Shown here: in pieces, positions 43,308 to 51,821 of the stretch | How positions within the stretch are numbered: position 1 is the stretch's first letter | Layout: each line of letters begins with the position of its first letter | DNA from: Lachnospiraceae bacterium | Lineage (GTDB): Bacteria; Bacillota; Clostridia; Lachnospirales; Lachnospiraceae | Assembly: GCA_017441585.1 (NCBI GenBank) | Contig: JAFRWW010000057.1 | Location: forward strand, 1-64,000 | Length of the DNA: 64,000 nt | Direction: 5' to 3' | Position numbers and translations under genes: made by a program | Notes under the pieces: model-generated | Databases searched by the model: none | Seen by the model: only the letters and a program-made list of their open reading frames with translations | Told to the model about the DNA's origin: nothing

Positions 43308-44954
43308 TCATTTAAGCGCAGACGCCCATTCGATGGCGTCGTCTATGTGAGGTCTGAAATTGTCGGCGCCGACCTTCTCTATGAAGCCGCTTTTTTCCAT
43401 GGTGTGGTAGGGCTGCTCGTTCACATGTGAGAATACCAGATGAACACCTCTTTGCTCACATCTGTCATAGAGCTGCTCCAGGGAATGCATGGCTGTGGCG
43501 TCCAGTGCGGGCACGCCGCGCATTCTCATTATTATAACCTTAGTGAAGTCCTTGAAGCCTACGCCTGCCAGCTGGTCCGCATCCCCGAAAAACATGGGAC
43601 CGGATATCTCGTAGACGCGCACGTGGCGGGGGACTTCTTTTAATTCTATTCCGTCGGGATCCTCATCAGGATCATAATATTTCCAGCTTTTTACGGCGGA
43701 TTCTTCACTCATTCTCTTCATGAACAGTACGCAGGCGCTGATCATTCCCACTTCTATGGCTATTACCAGGTCAAAGACAACAGTCAGCACAAAGGTGGTG
43801 ACCAGGACTATGATATCGCTTTTGGGGGCGGTTTTGCACAGATGTACAAAGGTGCGCCACTGGCACATGTTGTATGCCACCATGAAAAGGATAGCGGCGA
43901 TGGCGGGCATGGGGATCAGTGCGGCGTAGGGCATGAGCAGTACCAGCACCAGGACAAGGACCAGTGAGTGGACGATGCCTGCGATGGGGGAGCGACCTCC
44001 GTTTTTGATATTTGCCGCGGTCCTGGCGATGGCTCCGGTGGCAGGGATGCCGCCGAAAAGTGCAGATCCGATATTTCCCACACCCTGGGCGATGAGCTCC
44101 ATGTTGGAACGGTGATGGGAATTGATCATGCTGTCAGCCACCACGCAGGAGAGCAGGGATTCTATGGCGGCCAGGATGGCTATGGTCACTGCGTCTGAAG
44201 CTACGGCGGTGATGGAGCCGATGGATATGGCCGGCAGTTTAAGCGCCGGAAGCGCATTGCTTATGGTATAGAGATCACCGATGGTGTTTACGTTCATCTT
44301 CAGGGATTTCACCATGAGGATGCTGACGATGACTGCGATGAGTGAGCCGGGTATCTTTTCGGAAATCCGGGGCCAGATGATGAGTATGGCCAGGCAGACC
44401 AGCCCGACGATAACGGCCTGTGTATTAACGGTTCCTATATTTTTGACTATGGCGGCTACCTTTTCCATGGTCTCTATGGTGACGGTTCCTGCAGGATAGG
44501 TAAGACCCATGAAATCCTTGATCTGACCGATGAGGATGGTCACCGCGATTCCCGAGGTGAAGCCGGTGGTGATGGTATAGGGAATAAATTTGATCAGTGA
44601 ACCGAGTCTCAATAATCCCATTATCACAAGAAGGATTCCTGCCAGAATCGTGGCCAGCACCAGGCCGTCCATTCCGTTTTTGGCGACGATGCCCGCCACT
44701 ATGGTAGCAAAGGCTGCGGTGGGACCGGCGATCTGCACACGGCTACCGCCCAAAAATGAAATGAGGAAACCGGCGACGATGGCGGTGTAGATACCCTGCT
44801 CGGGCCCTACGCCGGAGGCCAGTGCCAGGGCTATGGACAGGGGAAGGGCGATTATAGCCACTATTATTCCCGCCACCAGATCAGTTATGAATTTATTTCC
44901 GTTATATTTCTTTATAACGGAAAACAGCATGGGTTTTAATTTATCCTGTTCCAT
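43308..44954 (-). CDS. SulP family anion transporter with STAS domain
   Basis: A 548-residue inner-membrane transporter of the SLC26/SulP family. The N-terminal membrane domain has about 12-14 helices (to about 415), with LVAGIIVAIIALPLSIALAL and FLGGSRVQIAGPTAAFATIV as family signatures. The cytoplasmic STAS domain (about 438-548) includes HVRVYEISGPMFFGDADQL and MRGVPALDATAMHSLEQL. Bacterial members carry sulfate, bicarbonate or dicarboxylates; the substrate is not decided by sequence here. It is divergent from the CLC gene. Confidence 0.92.
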   Translation of the reverse strand: MEQDKLKPMLFSVIKKYNGNKFITDLVAGIIVAIIALPLSIALALASGVGPEQGIYTAIVAGFLISFLGGSRVQIAGPTAAFATIVAGIVAKNGMDGLVLATILAGILLVIMGLLRLGSLIKFIPYTITTGFTSGIAVTILIGQIKDFMGLTYPAGTVTIETMEKVAAIVKNIGTVNTQAVIVGLVCLAILIIWPRISEKIPGSLIAVIVSILMVKSLKMNVNTIGDLYTISNALPALKLPAISIGSITAVASDAVTIAILAAIESLLSCVVADSMINSHHRSNMELIAQGVGNIGSALFGGIPATGAIARTAANIKNGGRSPIAGIVHSLVLVLVLVLLMPYAALIPMPAIAAILFMVAYNMCQWRTFVHLCKTAPKSDIIVLVTTFVLTVVFDLVIAIEVGMISACVLFMKRMSEESAVKSWKYYDPDEDPDGIELKEVPRHVRVYEISGPMFFGDADQLAGVGFKDFTKVIIMRMRGVPALDATAMHSLEQLYDRCEQRGVHLVFSHVNEQPYHTMEKSGFIEKVGADNFRPHIDDAIEWASALK

Positions 44955-45141
44955 GATTTAAACCTTTCCGTATTATTAAATCTTCTGATATACGCAAAAC
45001 AGACTACATTTTATCAAAACATGGTTAAAACTACAATTGTTATTTTGTTTAAAAAAGACTTGAAAACAAAGCAAAATCGGGTCAGAATAATGAATGAGAA
45101 GAAAATGAATTGCGAAACAATGAGAGGGTTACGGACCGGGG

Positions 45142-46404
45142 ATGAAGAATATAAGATTTGCAGTAGTAGTTCATTATATAATCCTTTGTATCAAGTGGGG
45201 GATTTTTTCGGTGCTGACAGGGATTGCCTGTGGATGTATAGGCAGTGCCTTCTGTCTTTTTGTGCAGTGGTCCAATGAATTGCGTGGTCAATACCCGTGG
45301 CTTTTGTTTCTTTTGCCGGTGGCAGGTCTTCTCATAGTAAAATTATATGATACCTTTGATCTGGTTAATGACCGGGGGGTGGATCTGATCTTTGACTCTG
45401 TGCGCAATTCGGACGATATACCCTTTCAGGTGATCATAACCAGTTTTCTTTCCACTATATTTACACATCTTTTCGGCGGATCGGCAGGCCGTGTGGGCGT
45501 GGCCATACAGATGGGCGGCGGAATATCACACCTTCTCTCCCGTAAGCTGGGGATCAATTCTTCGGACAGGAAACTGTTTGTGATGTGCGGTATGTCGGGC
45601 CTTATCTCCGCGCTTTTTGGATGTCCTTTGATGGCGACTTTCTTTTCCATGGAGGTAGTCAATCTGGGTGTGATCTATTATGCGGCGCTCTTTCCATGTC
45701 TGATCACTGCCATTACTTCCTATTTCTTTACAAGGGGTCTTCGTATAGCTCCCATGCGTTTTGAACTGGATGCGGTTCCTTCAATGTTGCCTTTCGGCCT
45801 GTTAAAGGTTTCCGTATTAGCCATCCTATGTGCTCTGGTCAGCATTCTGTTCTGTGCGGTGATGATGCTGTGCGACAGGTTTTTTAAGTCAAAATTAAAG
45901 AACCGCTACATAAGGATACTGGTGGGATCGGGATCCATTTTGATACTGACCATGATCGTGGGAAGCCAGATCTATAATGGCTCAAGCGCCGGTCTGTTAA
46001 ACGCCGCGCTCTCAGGGGGAGAGGTCATTTTCTATGATTTTCTTTTAAAGATAATATTCACCGGCATCACCTTGCACTGCGGATATAAGGGCGGAGCCGT
46101 CTATCCGGCCCTCGTGATCGGCGCCACCTTTGGCTGCGCATGCGCCGGGCTGCTGGGGCTGCCTGCGGGCTTTGCGGCGGCCATCGGCATGATAGCGGTT
46201 TTCTGCGGCAGTGTGAACTGTCCCATTTCCTCATTGTTCTTTGCCGTGGAGATCTTCGGCGGCGACGGATTGTTATTCTTTGCCATTGCGGTGGCAGTCA
46301 GTTTTGTGCTTTCCGGATACTTTACCATCTTTCCGGGACAGCAGTTTATTTATTCAAAACTCCACCTGGAATACAGGCATTCGGAGCTTCACGAAAAAAA
46401 ATAA
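45142..46404 (+). CDS. CLC family anion channel/transporter, CLC-F-like, gating Glu replaced by Val
   Basis: A 420-residue membrane protein with about ten helices. The motif region reads HLFGGSAGRVGVAIQMGGG, where most CLCs have GREGP and fluoride-specific CLC-F proteins have GREGT followed by QMG. Val118 stands at the external gating-glutamate position. The second anion-site region near the end, GYKGGAVYPALVIGATFG, is conserved. Absence of the gating Glu should break proton coupling, as in the Val-bearing CLC-K channels, so this may be a passive fluoride or chloride channel. No fluoride riboswitch was recognised upstream. Confidence 0.85.
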   Translation: MKNIRFAVVVHYIILCIKWGIFSVLTGIACGCIGSAFCLFVQWSNELRGQYPWLLFLLPVAGLLIVKLYDTFDLVNDRGVDLIFDSVRNSDDIPFQVIITSFLSTIFTHLFGGSAGRVGVAIQMGGGISHLLSRKLGINSSDRKLFVMCGMSGLISALFGCPLMATFFSMEVVNLGVIYYAALFPCLITAITSYFFTRGLRIAPMRFELDAVPSMLPFGLLKVSVLAILCALVSILFCAVMMLCDRFFKSKLKNRYIRILVGSGSILILTMIVGSQIYNGSSAGLLNAALSGGEVIFYDFLLKIIFTGITLHCGYKGGAVYPALVIGATFGCACAGLLGLPAGFAAAIGMIAVFCGSVNCPISSLFFAVEIFGGDGLLFFAIAVAVSFVLSGYFTIFPGQQFIYSKLHLEYRHSELHEKK

Positions 46405-46425
46405 AAGAAAATTTTTAAAAACCTA

Positions 46426-46454
46426 TTGACATGGTATGTGAATAGGTGTATTAT
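46426..46454 (+). promoter_or_regulatory. Promoter of the metY leader
   Basis: TTGACA (46426-46431), a 17-bp spacer and TATTAT (46449-46454). Transcription should start near 46461, giving a leader of about 345 nt before metY. Confidence 0.8.
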
Positions 46455-46508
46455 GTCATTGTCGCTGATGCAGCGGCAGAAAACAGATCATGTGAAAAGA
46501 GAAAGAAA

Positions 46509-46625
46509 ATGTTTAACCTGAAACCGTTTGGATCAAAATTTATGATGTGTTGTCGAATGCTTTCCTCCCGGGCATGTGAGTCTGGCCAGTGTTGTCATGT
46601 CGATGTTCACACAGTAACAGATTAA
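46509..46625 (+). CDS. Candidate cysteine-rich leader peptide (38 aa) of the metY operon
   Basis: ATG 46509 to TAA 46623-46625 encodes 38 residues with five Cys: Cys14-Cys15 (MMCCRM), Cys23, and Cys28-Cys29 (GQCCHV). The Cys content (13%) is far above average and clustered in pairs, as in amino-acid-specific attenuator peptides. It starts about 48 nt after the predicted transcript start. The ribosome site is poor (AAAGAGAAAG). Codons 18-22 overlap the left arm of an antiterminator pairing. Ribosomes starved for Cys-tRNA would stall in it, upstream of a terminator, before a sulfur-assimilation gene. Translation is not proven. Confidence 0.65.
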   Translation: MFNLKPFGSKFMMCCRMLSSRACESGQCCHVDVHTVTD

Positions 46626-46695
46626 GATCTGACGGAACATGAGATTAACGCATGCCGGTTGCCCGGGAGAATCAGGATCCCCGGGCTTTTATTTT
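46565..46695 (+). terminator. Attenuator: antiterminator arm and intrinsic terminator before metY
   Basis: The terminator stem is GCCCGGG (46661-46667) with CCCGGGC (46680-46686), followed by TTTTATTTT. Its left arm lies in GCCCGGGAG (46661-46669), which is also a perfect complement of CTCCCGGGC at 46565-46573 inside the leader peptide frame; CATG on both sides can extend the pairing by four. The two pairings exclude each other, so the leader can choose termination or readthrough into metY. Confidence 0.75.
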
Positions 46696-46804
46696 GCCCA
46701 GGCAGGGATCATCCCGACATGACAAGGTACAGTTTAAAGAAACAAACAGATGACGAAAAAGTTAGTCAGAAATAAAAAATGATTTCCAGAAGGAGGAAAA
46801 TAAA

Positions 46805-48085
46805 ATGAGTGATTACAGATTTGAGACATTACAGTTACACGTAGGACAGGAGCAGCCGGACCCCGCCACAGACGCCAGGGCGGTTCCCATTTACCAGACC
46901 ACTTCTTACGTGTTCAGGAACAGCCAGCATGCAGCCGACAGATTCGGCCTTGCAGATGCGGGAAATATATACGGAAGACTTACCAATTCCACCCAGGGCG
47001 TACTGGAGGAGAGAATAGCAGCTCTTGAGGGCGGAAGTGCAGCACTGGCAGTAGCATCAGGCGCAGCAGCCATCACATATACCATTCAGGCTCTTGCAGC
47101 AAACGGCGGCCACATAGTGGCACAAAAGACCATATACGGAGGAAGTTACAATCTCCTTTCACATACCCTTCCTCAGTATGGTATCGAGACCACTTTTGTG
47201 GACGCCCATAATTTAAGCGAGGTAGAGGGCGCCATCAAGGAAGACACCAGAGCGATATATCTGGAGACCCTGGGTAATCCCAACAGTGATATTCCCGATA
47301 TCGACGCCATCGCCGAAATCGCTCATAAGCACGGACTGCCTCTTGTGATCGATAATACCTTCGGCACTCCTTATCTTATAAGACCCATAGAGCACGGAGC
47401 AGATATCGTGGTACATTCTGCCACAAAGTTTATCGGCGGTCACGGAACTACCCTGGGCGGTATCATAGTGGAGTCCGGTAAGTTTAACTGGAAAGAAAGC
47501 GGCAAGTATCCGAACATAGCGGATGCAAATCCCAGCTATCACGGCGTATCCTTCTATGATGTGGTCGGACCCGCAGCCTTTGTTACTTATATAAGAGCCA
47601 TTCTTTTGAGAGATACGGGAGCTACCCTTTCACCCTTTAGCGCATTCCTGCTGCTGCAGGGCGTGGAGACTCTGTCACTTCGTCTTGAGAGACATGCTGA
47701 GAATACGAAGAAGGTAGTGGACTTCCTTAAGAATCATCCCAAGGTGGAAAAGGTAAATCATCCTTCACTTCCGGAGCATCCCGATCACGCTCTTTATGAG
47801 AAGTATTTCCCTAACGGCGGAGCTTCCATCTTCACCTTTGAGATAAAGGGCGGCAAGGATGCGGCATGGAAATTCATCGATAACCTCCAGATTTTCTCAT
47901 TGCTGGCAAACGTAGCTGATGTAAAGAGTCTGGTGATCCATCCCGCTACCACCACACATTCCCAGCTTAATGATGATGAACTTAAGGATCAGGGTATAAC
48001 CCAGAGCACCATCAGGCTGTCCATCGGCACGGAGCATATCGACGATATCATAGCCGATCTGGAGAAAGGCTTTGCTGCGATCTGA
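46805..48085 (+). CDS. metY: O-acetylhomoserine (thiol)-lyase / sulfhydrylase
   Basis: A 426-residue PLP enzyme that makes homocysteine from O-acetylhomoserine and sulfide. The start FETLQLHVGQEQPDPATDAR is characteristic of the MetY group, and the PLP lysine sits in VVHSATKFIGGHGTTLGG (about 207-215). Other landmarks are YGRLTNSTQ, YLETLGNPNSDIPDI and DNTFGTPYL. Its length fits MetY rather than cystathionine gamma-synthase (about 380-400). AGAAGGAGG precedes the ATG. It is separated from its promoter by the Cys-rich leader and terminator described above, and a strong terminator follows, so it is a single-gene unit. Confidence 0.93.
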   Translation: MSDYRFETLQLHVGQEQPDPATDARAVPIYQTTSYVFRNSQHAADRFGLADAGNIYGRLTNSTQGVLEERIAALEGGSAALAVASGAAAITYTIQALAANGGHIVAQKTIYGGSYNLLSHTLPQYGIETTFVDAHNLSEVEGAIKEDTRAIYLETLGNPNSDIPDIDAIAEIAHKHGLPLVIDNTFGTPYLIRPIEHGADIVVHSATKFIGGHGTTLGGIIVESGKFNWKESGKYPNIADANPSYHGVSFYDVVGPAAFVTYIRAILLRDTGATLSPFSAFLLLQGVETLSLRLERHAENTKKVVDFLKNHPKVEKVNHPSLPEHPDHALYEKYFPNGGASIFTFEIKGGKDAAWKFIDNLQIFSLLANVADVKSLVIHPATTTHSQLNDDELKDQGITQSTIRLSIGTEHIDDIIADLEKGFAAI

Positions 48086-48142
48086 GACTGATCAAAAATA
48101 TAGAACGAAAACAGAAAACTCCTTAGTATATAATATGCGCTT

Positions 48143-48177
48143 GAAAAGCAGGGATATCATTTCCCTGCTTTTCTTTG
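48143..48177 (+). terminator. Intrinsic terminator after metY
   Basis: GAAAAGCAGGGA (48143-48154) and TCCCTGCTTTTC (48162-48173) form a perfect 12-bp stem followed by TTTG; the poly-A flank suggests it may act in both directions. Confidence 0.85.
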
Positions 48178-48218
48178 TGCGTGAGTGTGTGGTATCATGG
48201 GAAAGGGTAGATATTTTT

Positions 48219-48244
48219 GTCATTCTGAGCGAAGAATTTTGATA
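48219..48244 (+). repeat. Dispersed GTCATTCTGAGC element, short copy
   Basis: GTCATTCTGAGCGAAGAATT followed by TTGATA; compared with the copy at 39005 it lacks one GAAGC unit. Confidence 0.55.
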
Positions 48245-48295
48245 GAGTAAATACAGAAACAAAATTATATCCATAGAGATAAGAATGTGTGAAAT

Positions 48296-48508
48296 ATGAG
48301 TTTCCTGAAACCGAAAATAAAAATATATGACAAGGATAATAAAAAGCCGGTGATAAGATGCAGCATCTGCACGGGTGAGATGGTGGCGGGATTTAAGGAT
48401 CTGCACACAGGAGCCTTTGAGGAAGTCATGCTGATAGCGGGAGATGTGGACCTTAAACGTTTTAAAGATATGTATGGCATCACCGGGGAAATCGAAAAAA
48501 TATACTGA
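48296..48508 (+). CDS. Small conserved protein, unknown function
   Basis: A 70-residue protein with CSICTGEMVAGFKDLHTGAF and VMLIAGDVDLKRFKDMYG. The pair CSIC could bind metal but is alone. I recall similar short proteins in Lachnospiraceae but cannot assign a function. No clear Shine-Dalgarno precedes the ATG. It stands alone between metY and glnA. Confidence 0.6.
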   Translation: MSFLKPKIKIYDKDNKKPVIRCSICTGEMVAGFKDLHTGAFEEVMLIAGDVDLKRFKDMYGITGEIEKIY

Positions 48509-48555
48509 TCTTTGAAAAGCGCATTTATAAATAATCAGTAAAGACATAAAAAATA

Positions 48556-48604
48556 TTGTGAAAGAAAACGCCCATCTGTTATAATAATGGATGTGGCGTT
48601 TTTT
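48556..48604 (+). promoter_or_regulatory. glnA promoter inside a terminator-like hairpin
   Basis: TTGTGA (48556-48561), an 18-bp spacer and TATAAT (48580-48585). The same stretch forms AACGCCCATC / GATGTGGCGTT followed by T, which would stop transcripts arriving from upstream; the promoter's -10 box lies in the loop. New transcripts start after the left arm and so escape termination. Confidence 0.55.
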
Positions 48605-48651
48605 GATTTGATCAAAAGGCGTGCGGTACAAATTAAAAGGAGGATTTTGTA

Positions 48652-50082
48652 ATGGGTAAAACACTTGAGGAGATCAAAAAACTGATCGAGGAGCGGGGGA
48701 TACAGATGGTCGATTTCAAGCTCACGGACATCGATGGCAGATGGAGACATCTTTCTATCCCTGCGGAGCGGCTGACGGAGAGCACCATGGAGCATGGAAT
48801 AGGCTTCGACGGCAGTAATTACGGTTATGCGCCGGTGGAAAACAGCGATATGGTATTTATACCTGTGCTGGATTCGGCAGTGGTGGACACTTATGCCGAG
48901 GTCCCCACGCTTTCCATGATAGGTGATGTGAGGGTCATAGACCTGCCGGAAAACAGACCCTTTGACCAGTATCCCAGAAATGTGGCCATACGTGCACTGG
49001 AATATATGAAAGAGATAGGCGTGGCTGACCGTATGGTAATAGGACCGGAGTATGAGTTCTACCTTTTTGATACTGTTCAGTATAATACCGATTATTATAA
49101 TATGTTTACCCAGATCTACACCTCTCAGGCAGCTTATGCTTCCGGTGAGGCTGACAATAACAACGGCTATCAGGTGATGCCCGGCAGTGGATATCATAAT
49201 TCACTCCCCACCGATATCAGGAATGATGTGAGAAGCCGTATGTGTCTGGCCATGAAGGAATGGGGCGTGGATGTGAAGTATCATCACACCGAAGTGGGCG
49301 GCAGCGGTCAGATGGAGATAGAGGTAGAGCTGGGAGACATGCTGAAGCTGGCGGATGATACCATGTCCGCAAAATATGTAATAAAGAATGAAGCTGTGAG
49401 CGAAGGCATCACTGCCACCTTTATGCCTAAGCCTCTGGCTATGGAAGCAGGAAACGGCATGCACGTGCATATGCTTTTGTTTAAAGATGGCAAGCCCGTG
49501 TTCTATGATAAGGACGGATATGCACAGCTGAGTAAGGAAGCTCACTGGTTTATGGGCGGACTGCTTTCCCACGCAGGATCTCTGTGTGCCATCACCAATC
49601 CATCCACCAATTCCTATAAGAGACTGGTGCCCGGATTTGAGGCTCCCGTGACCATAGGTTATGCCATGAGCAACCGCTCTGCAGTTATACGTATCCCCGC
49701 ATATGCAAAGACACCGGACACCAAGAGATTCGAACTCAGGAATCCGGACGCCACCTGTAACCCCTACTATGCATATGCAGCTATCCTGATGGCAGGTCTG
49801 GACGGTATAAAGAATCAGATCGACCCTCATGAGAAGGGATGGGGACCTTTTGATTTCAATCTGTATACTCTGTCGGATGAGGAAAAGGCAAAGCTTAAGG
49901 GACTTCCCACCACTCTGGACGAAGCACTGTCGGAGCTGGAAAAGGATCATGATTATCTCACAGCGGGAGGAGTATTCCCCGAGAGGCTTTTAAAGCAGCT
50001 GATCGCCAGGAACAGGGCGGCAGCTTCAAAGATTTCAAAGCTTCCTCATCCCATGGAGTTTGCAATGTATTATGATCTTTGA
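48652..50082 (+). CDS. glnA: Glutamine synthetase, type I
   Basis: A 476-residue enzyme condensing ammonia and glutamate with ATP. The grasp domain has GIGFDGSNYGYAPVENSDM, the metal sites EYEFYLF and HTEVGGSGQMEIE, the ATP segment GNGMHVHMLLF, the glutamate loop NPSTNSYKRLVPGFEAPV and RIPAY-type region with FELRNPDATCNPYYAYAA. The length is typical for GSI. AAAGGAGG precedes the ATG. No GlnR gene or T-box/glnA RNA motif was recognised nearby. Confidence 0.95.
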   Translation: MGKTLEEIKKLIEERGIQMVDFKLTDIDGRWRHLSIPAERLTESTMEHGIGFDGSNYGYAPVENSDMVFIPVLDSAVVDTYAEVPTLSMIGDVRVIDLPENRPFDQYPRNVAIRALEYMKEIGVADRMVIGPEYEFYLFDTVQYNTDYYNMFTQIYTSQAAYASGEADNNNGYQVMPGSGYHNSLPTDIRNDVRSRMCLAMKEWGVDVKYHHTEVGGSGQMEIEVELGDMLKLADDTMSAKYVIKNEAVSEGITATFMPKPLAMEAGNGMHVHMLLFKDGKPVFYDKDGYAQLSKEAHWFMGGLLSHAGSLCAITNPSTNSYKRLVPGFEAPVTIGYAMSNRSAVIRIPAYAKTPDTKRFELRNPDATCNPYYAYAAILMAGLDGIKNQIDPHEKGWGPFDFNLYTLSDEEKAKLKGLPTTLDEALSELEKDHDYLTAGGVFPERLLKQLIARNRAAASKISKLPHPMEFAMYYDL

Positions 50083-50129
50083 TTATTATCTTAAGCGGCA
50101 GAAATTTTTAGCATTTAGTTGAGGACAAG

Positions 50130-51773
50130 ATGAATATTTCAAATGGTATCAAAATCGTGGAGGGCGTGGCTCTGGGTAAGCTTCGTTTTTACCGCGCGCC
50201 CTTCAGGGAGACTAATCCGGCACCGGCAGACGATCCTGTATATGAGCAGGTCCGTTTTGAGTCTGCCAGAAAGACAGTTTTGGCACAGCGCAGAGCCATG
50301 AAGGACAGGGTCAGAGATTCCCTGGGGGAAAAGGAGGCTGCCATATTTGAGGTCCATGAGATGCTTCTGGAGGATCCCCGATTTATCCAGAAGTGTGAGG
50401 ATCTGATAATGGAGCAAAGGCGCAGGGCCGATCTGGCCGTGAATCTGGTGCTGGACTCTCTGGCCCAGGATTTCAGGGAGATAGACGATCCCGTGTTCGG
50501 CGCCAGAAGTGCAGATGTGCAGGATCTGAAAAAGGCTATGCTGGACGTGCTTTCCGGTGTGGAAAATGAGTGGGAACACAGTGAGACTCCCGTCATAATA
50601 GCGGCACAGGAACTGACGCCCTCCCAGCTTTTTAATCTGGACAGGGATAAGCTTCTGGGAATAGTCACACAGGGAGGAAGCCAGTATTCACATGTGGCGA
50701 TCCTGGCCAAAAGCCTGAATATACCTACCCTTATAGGCTGCATGGATCTCTCAAGAGACTGGGACGGCCTGGATGCGGCGCTGGACACTTATGAGGAGCA
50801 TCTGTATATAGAGCCCACCGCCGAGGTGAAGAGGATCCTGATACAGAAGCAGGAGATCGAAAGGGAGAATAAGCTCCGTCTGTGTATGCTCAAGGGTCAG
50901 GGCAATACCACCATTGACGGACACGCCGTGAAGATATGGGCGAATATCGGTTCTCCCCAGGACGTGGCCGCTGTATTGGACAATGATGCCGATGGAATAG
51001 GATTGTTCCGTACCGAATTTTTGTATATGGGAAGAGATGATGAGCCTTCCGAGTTCGAGCAGTTTCAGGCTTATAAATCCGTGCTGGAGGCTCTGGGCCC
51101 CAGAAAGGTCATCATCAGGACCTGTGATCTGGGCTCTGACAAGCTTCCTGATTATCTTTATCATCAAAAAGAGGAGAATCCTGCACTGGGATGCCGTGGG
51201 ATACGGTTTTGTCTGACACGTAGAGATCTGTTTAAAAGACAGTTGCGTGCGATCCTGCGCGCTTCTGTCTTTGGCAATCCCGGTATCATGCTTCCCATGG
51301 TAGTGGACGTGAAGGAGATCATGATGACTAAGGCACTGATCGAGCAGTGCTGTGATGAACTCAAAAAGGATGGCCTGGAGTATAAGGTGCCGGATATGGG
51401 AGTCATGATCGAGACCCCGGCCGCTGCGCTGTGTGCGGATGAGCTGGCCAAAGAATCCGACTTTTTCTCTCTGGGAACCAACGATCTGACACAGTATGCC
51501 CTGGCGATGGACCGCCAGACTCCCGGAATGGAGAGGGCGTGGGACGCTCATAATCCTGCGGTGTTCAAGCTGATAGAGATGGCGGTGAACGCCGGACATG
51601 CGGCGGATATCCCCGTGGGCATGTGCGGCGAACTGGCAGCCGACCTTGATGTCACGGCAAAGCTGTTGCAGATCGGCGTGGACGTATTGTCGGTGGATCC
51701 CGCGACGGTGCTTCCCTTAAGGCAGCATATCCGAGGAATTAATCTTGAGGAGTCTGACACTTTGTCATCCTGA
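50130..51773 (+). CDS. ptsI: PTS enzyme I (phosphoenolpyruvate-protein phosphotransferase)
   Basis: A 547-residue enzyme that passes phosphate from PEP to HPr at the head of the sugar phosphotransferase system. The phosphohistidine lies in TQGGSQYSHVAILAKSLNIP near residue 190. The PEP-binding domain has GIGLFRTEFLYMGR, GCRGIRFCLTRRDLF, MLPMVVDVKE, GVMIETPAAALCADELA, FFSLGTNDLTQYALAMDR and the active-site Cys in VGMCGELA. No GAF domain is present, so PtsP(Ntr) is excluded. The C-terminus runs into a dispersed repeat that supplies the stop codon. Confidence 0.92.
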   Translation: MNISNGIKIVEGVALGKLRFYRAPFRETNPAPADDPVYEQVRFESARKTVLAQRRAMKDRVRDSLGEKEAAIFEVHEMLLEDPRFIQKCEDLIMEQRRRADLAVNLVLDSLAQDFREIDDPVFGARSADVQDLKKAMLDVLSGVENEWEHSETPVIIAAQELTPSQLFNLDRDKLLGIVTQGGSQYSHVAILAKSLNIPTLIGCMDLSRDWDGLDAALDTYEEHLYIEPTAEVKRILIQKQEIERENKLRLCMLKGQGNTTIDGHAVKIWANIGSPQDVAAVLDNDADGIGLFRTEFLYMGRDDEPSEFEQFQAYKSVLEALGPRKVIIRTCDLGSDKLPDYLYHQKEENPALGCRGIRFCLTRRDLFKRQLRAILRASVFGNPGIMLPMVVDVKEIMMTKALIEQCCDELKKDGLEYKVPDMGVMIETPAAALCADELAKESDFFSLGTNDLTQYALAMDRQTPGMERAWDAHNPAVFKLIEMAVNAGHAADIPVGMCGELAADLDVTAKLLQIGVDVLSVDPATVLPLRQHIRGINLEESDTLSS

Positions 51774-51799
51774 GGAGCGAAGCGACGAAGGATCTTATA
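51764..51799 (+). repeat. Dispersed element overlapping the ptsI stop codon
   Basis: GTCATCCTGAGGAGCGAAGC followed by GACGAAGGATCTTATA is a variant of the GTCATTCTGAGC family. It begins in the last codons of ptsI, and its TGA is the stop of that gene. Confidence 0.6.
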
Positions 51800-51821
51800 A
51801 ATATAATGAGGAACAAGTAAT

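Noticed and set aside
44955..45141. Fluoride (crcB) riboswitch upstream of the CLC gene
   Set aside because: No crcB-motif consensus was recognised in the 187-bp divergent region.
46455..46804. S-box (SAM) or T-box riboswitch upstream of metY
   Set aside because: No S-box core or T-box sequence was recognised; the leader instead has a Cys-rich frame and a simple two-state terminator.
48535..49950. Two long minus-strand frames opposite glnA
   Set aside because: Entirely antisense to conserved glutamine synthetase; His/Cys-rich composition is typical of shadow frames.
50751..51599. A 282-codon minus-strand frame opposite ptsI
   Set aside because: Antisense shadow of a conserved gene.
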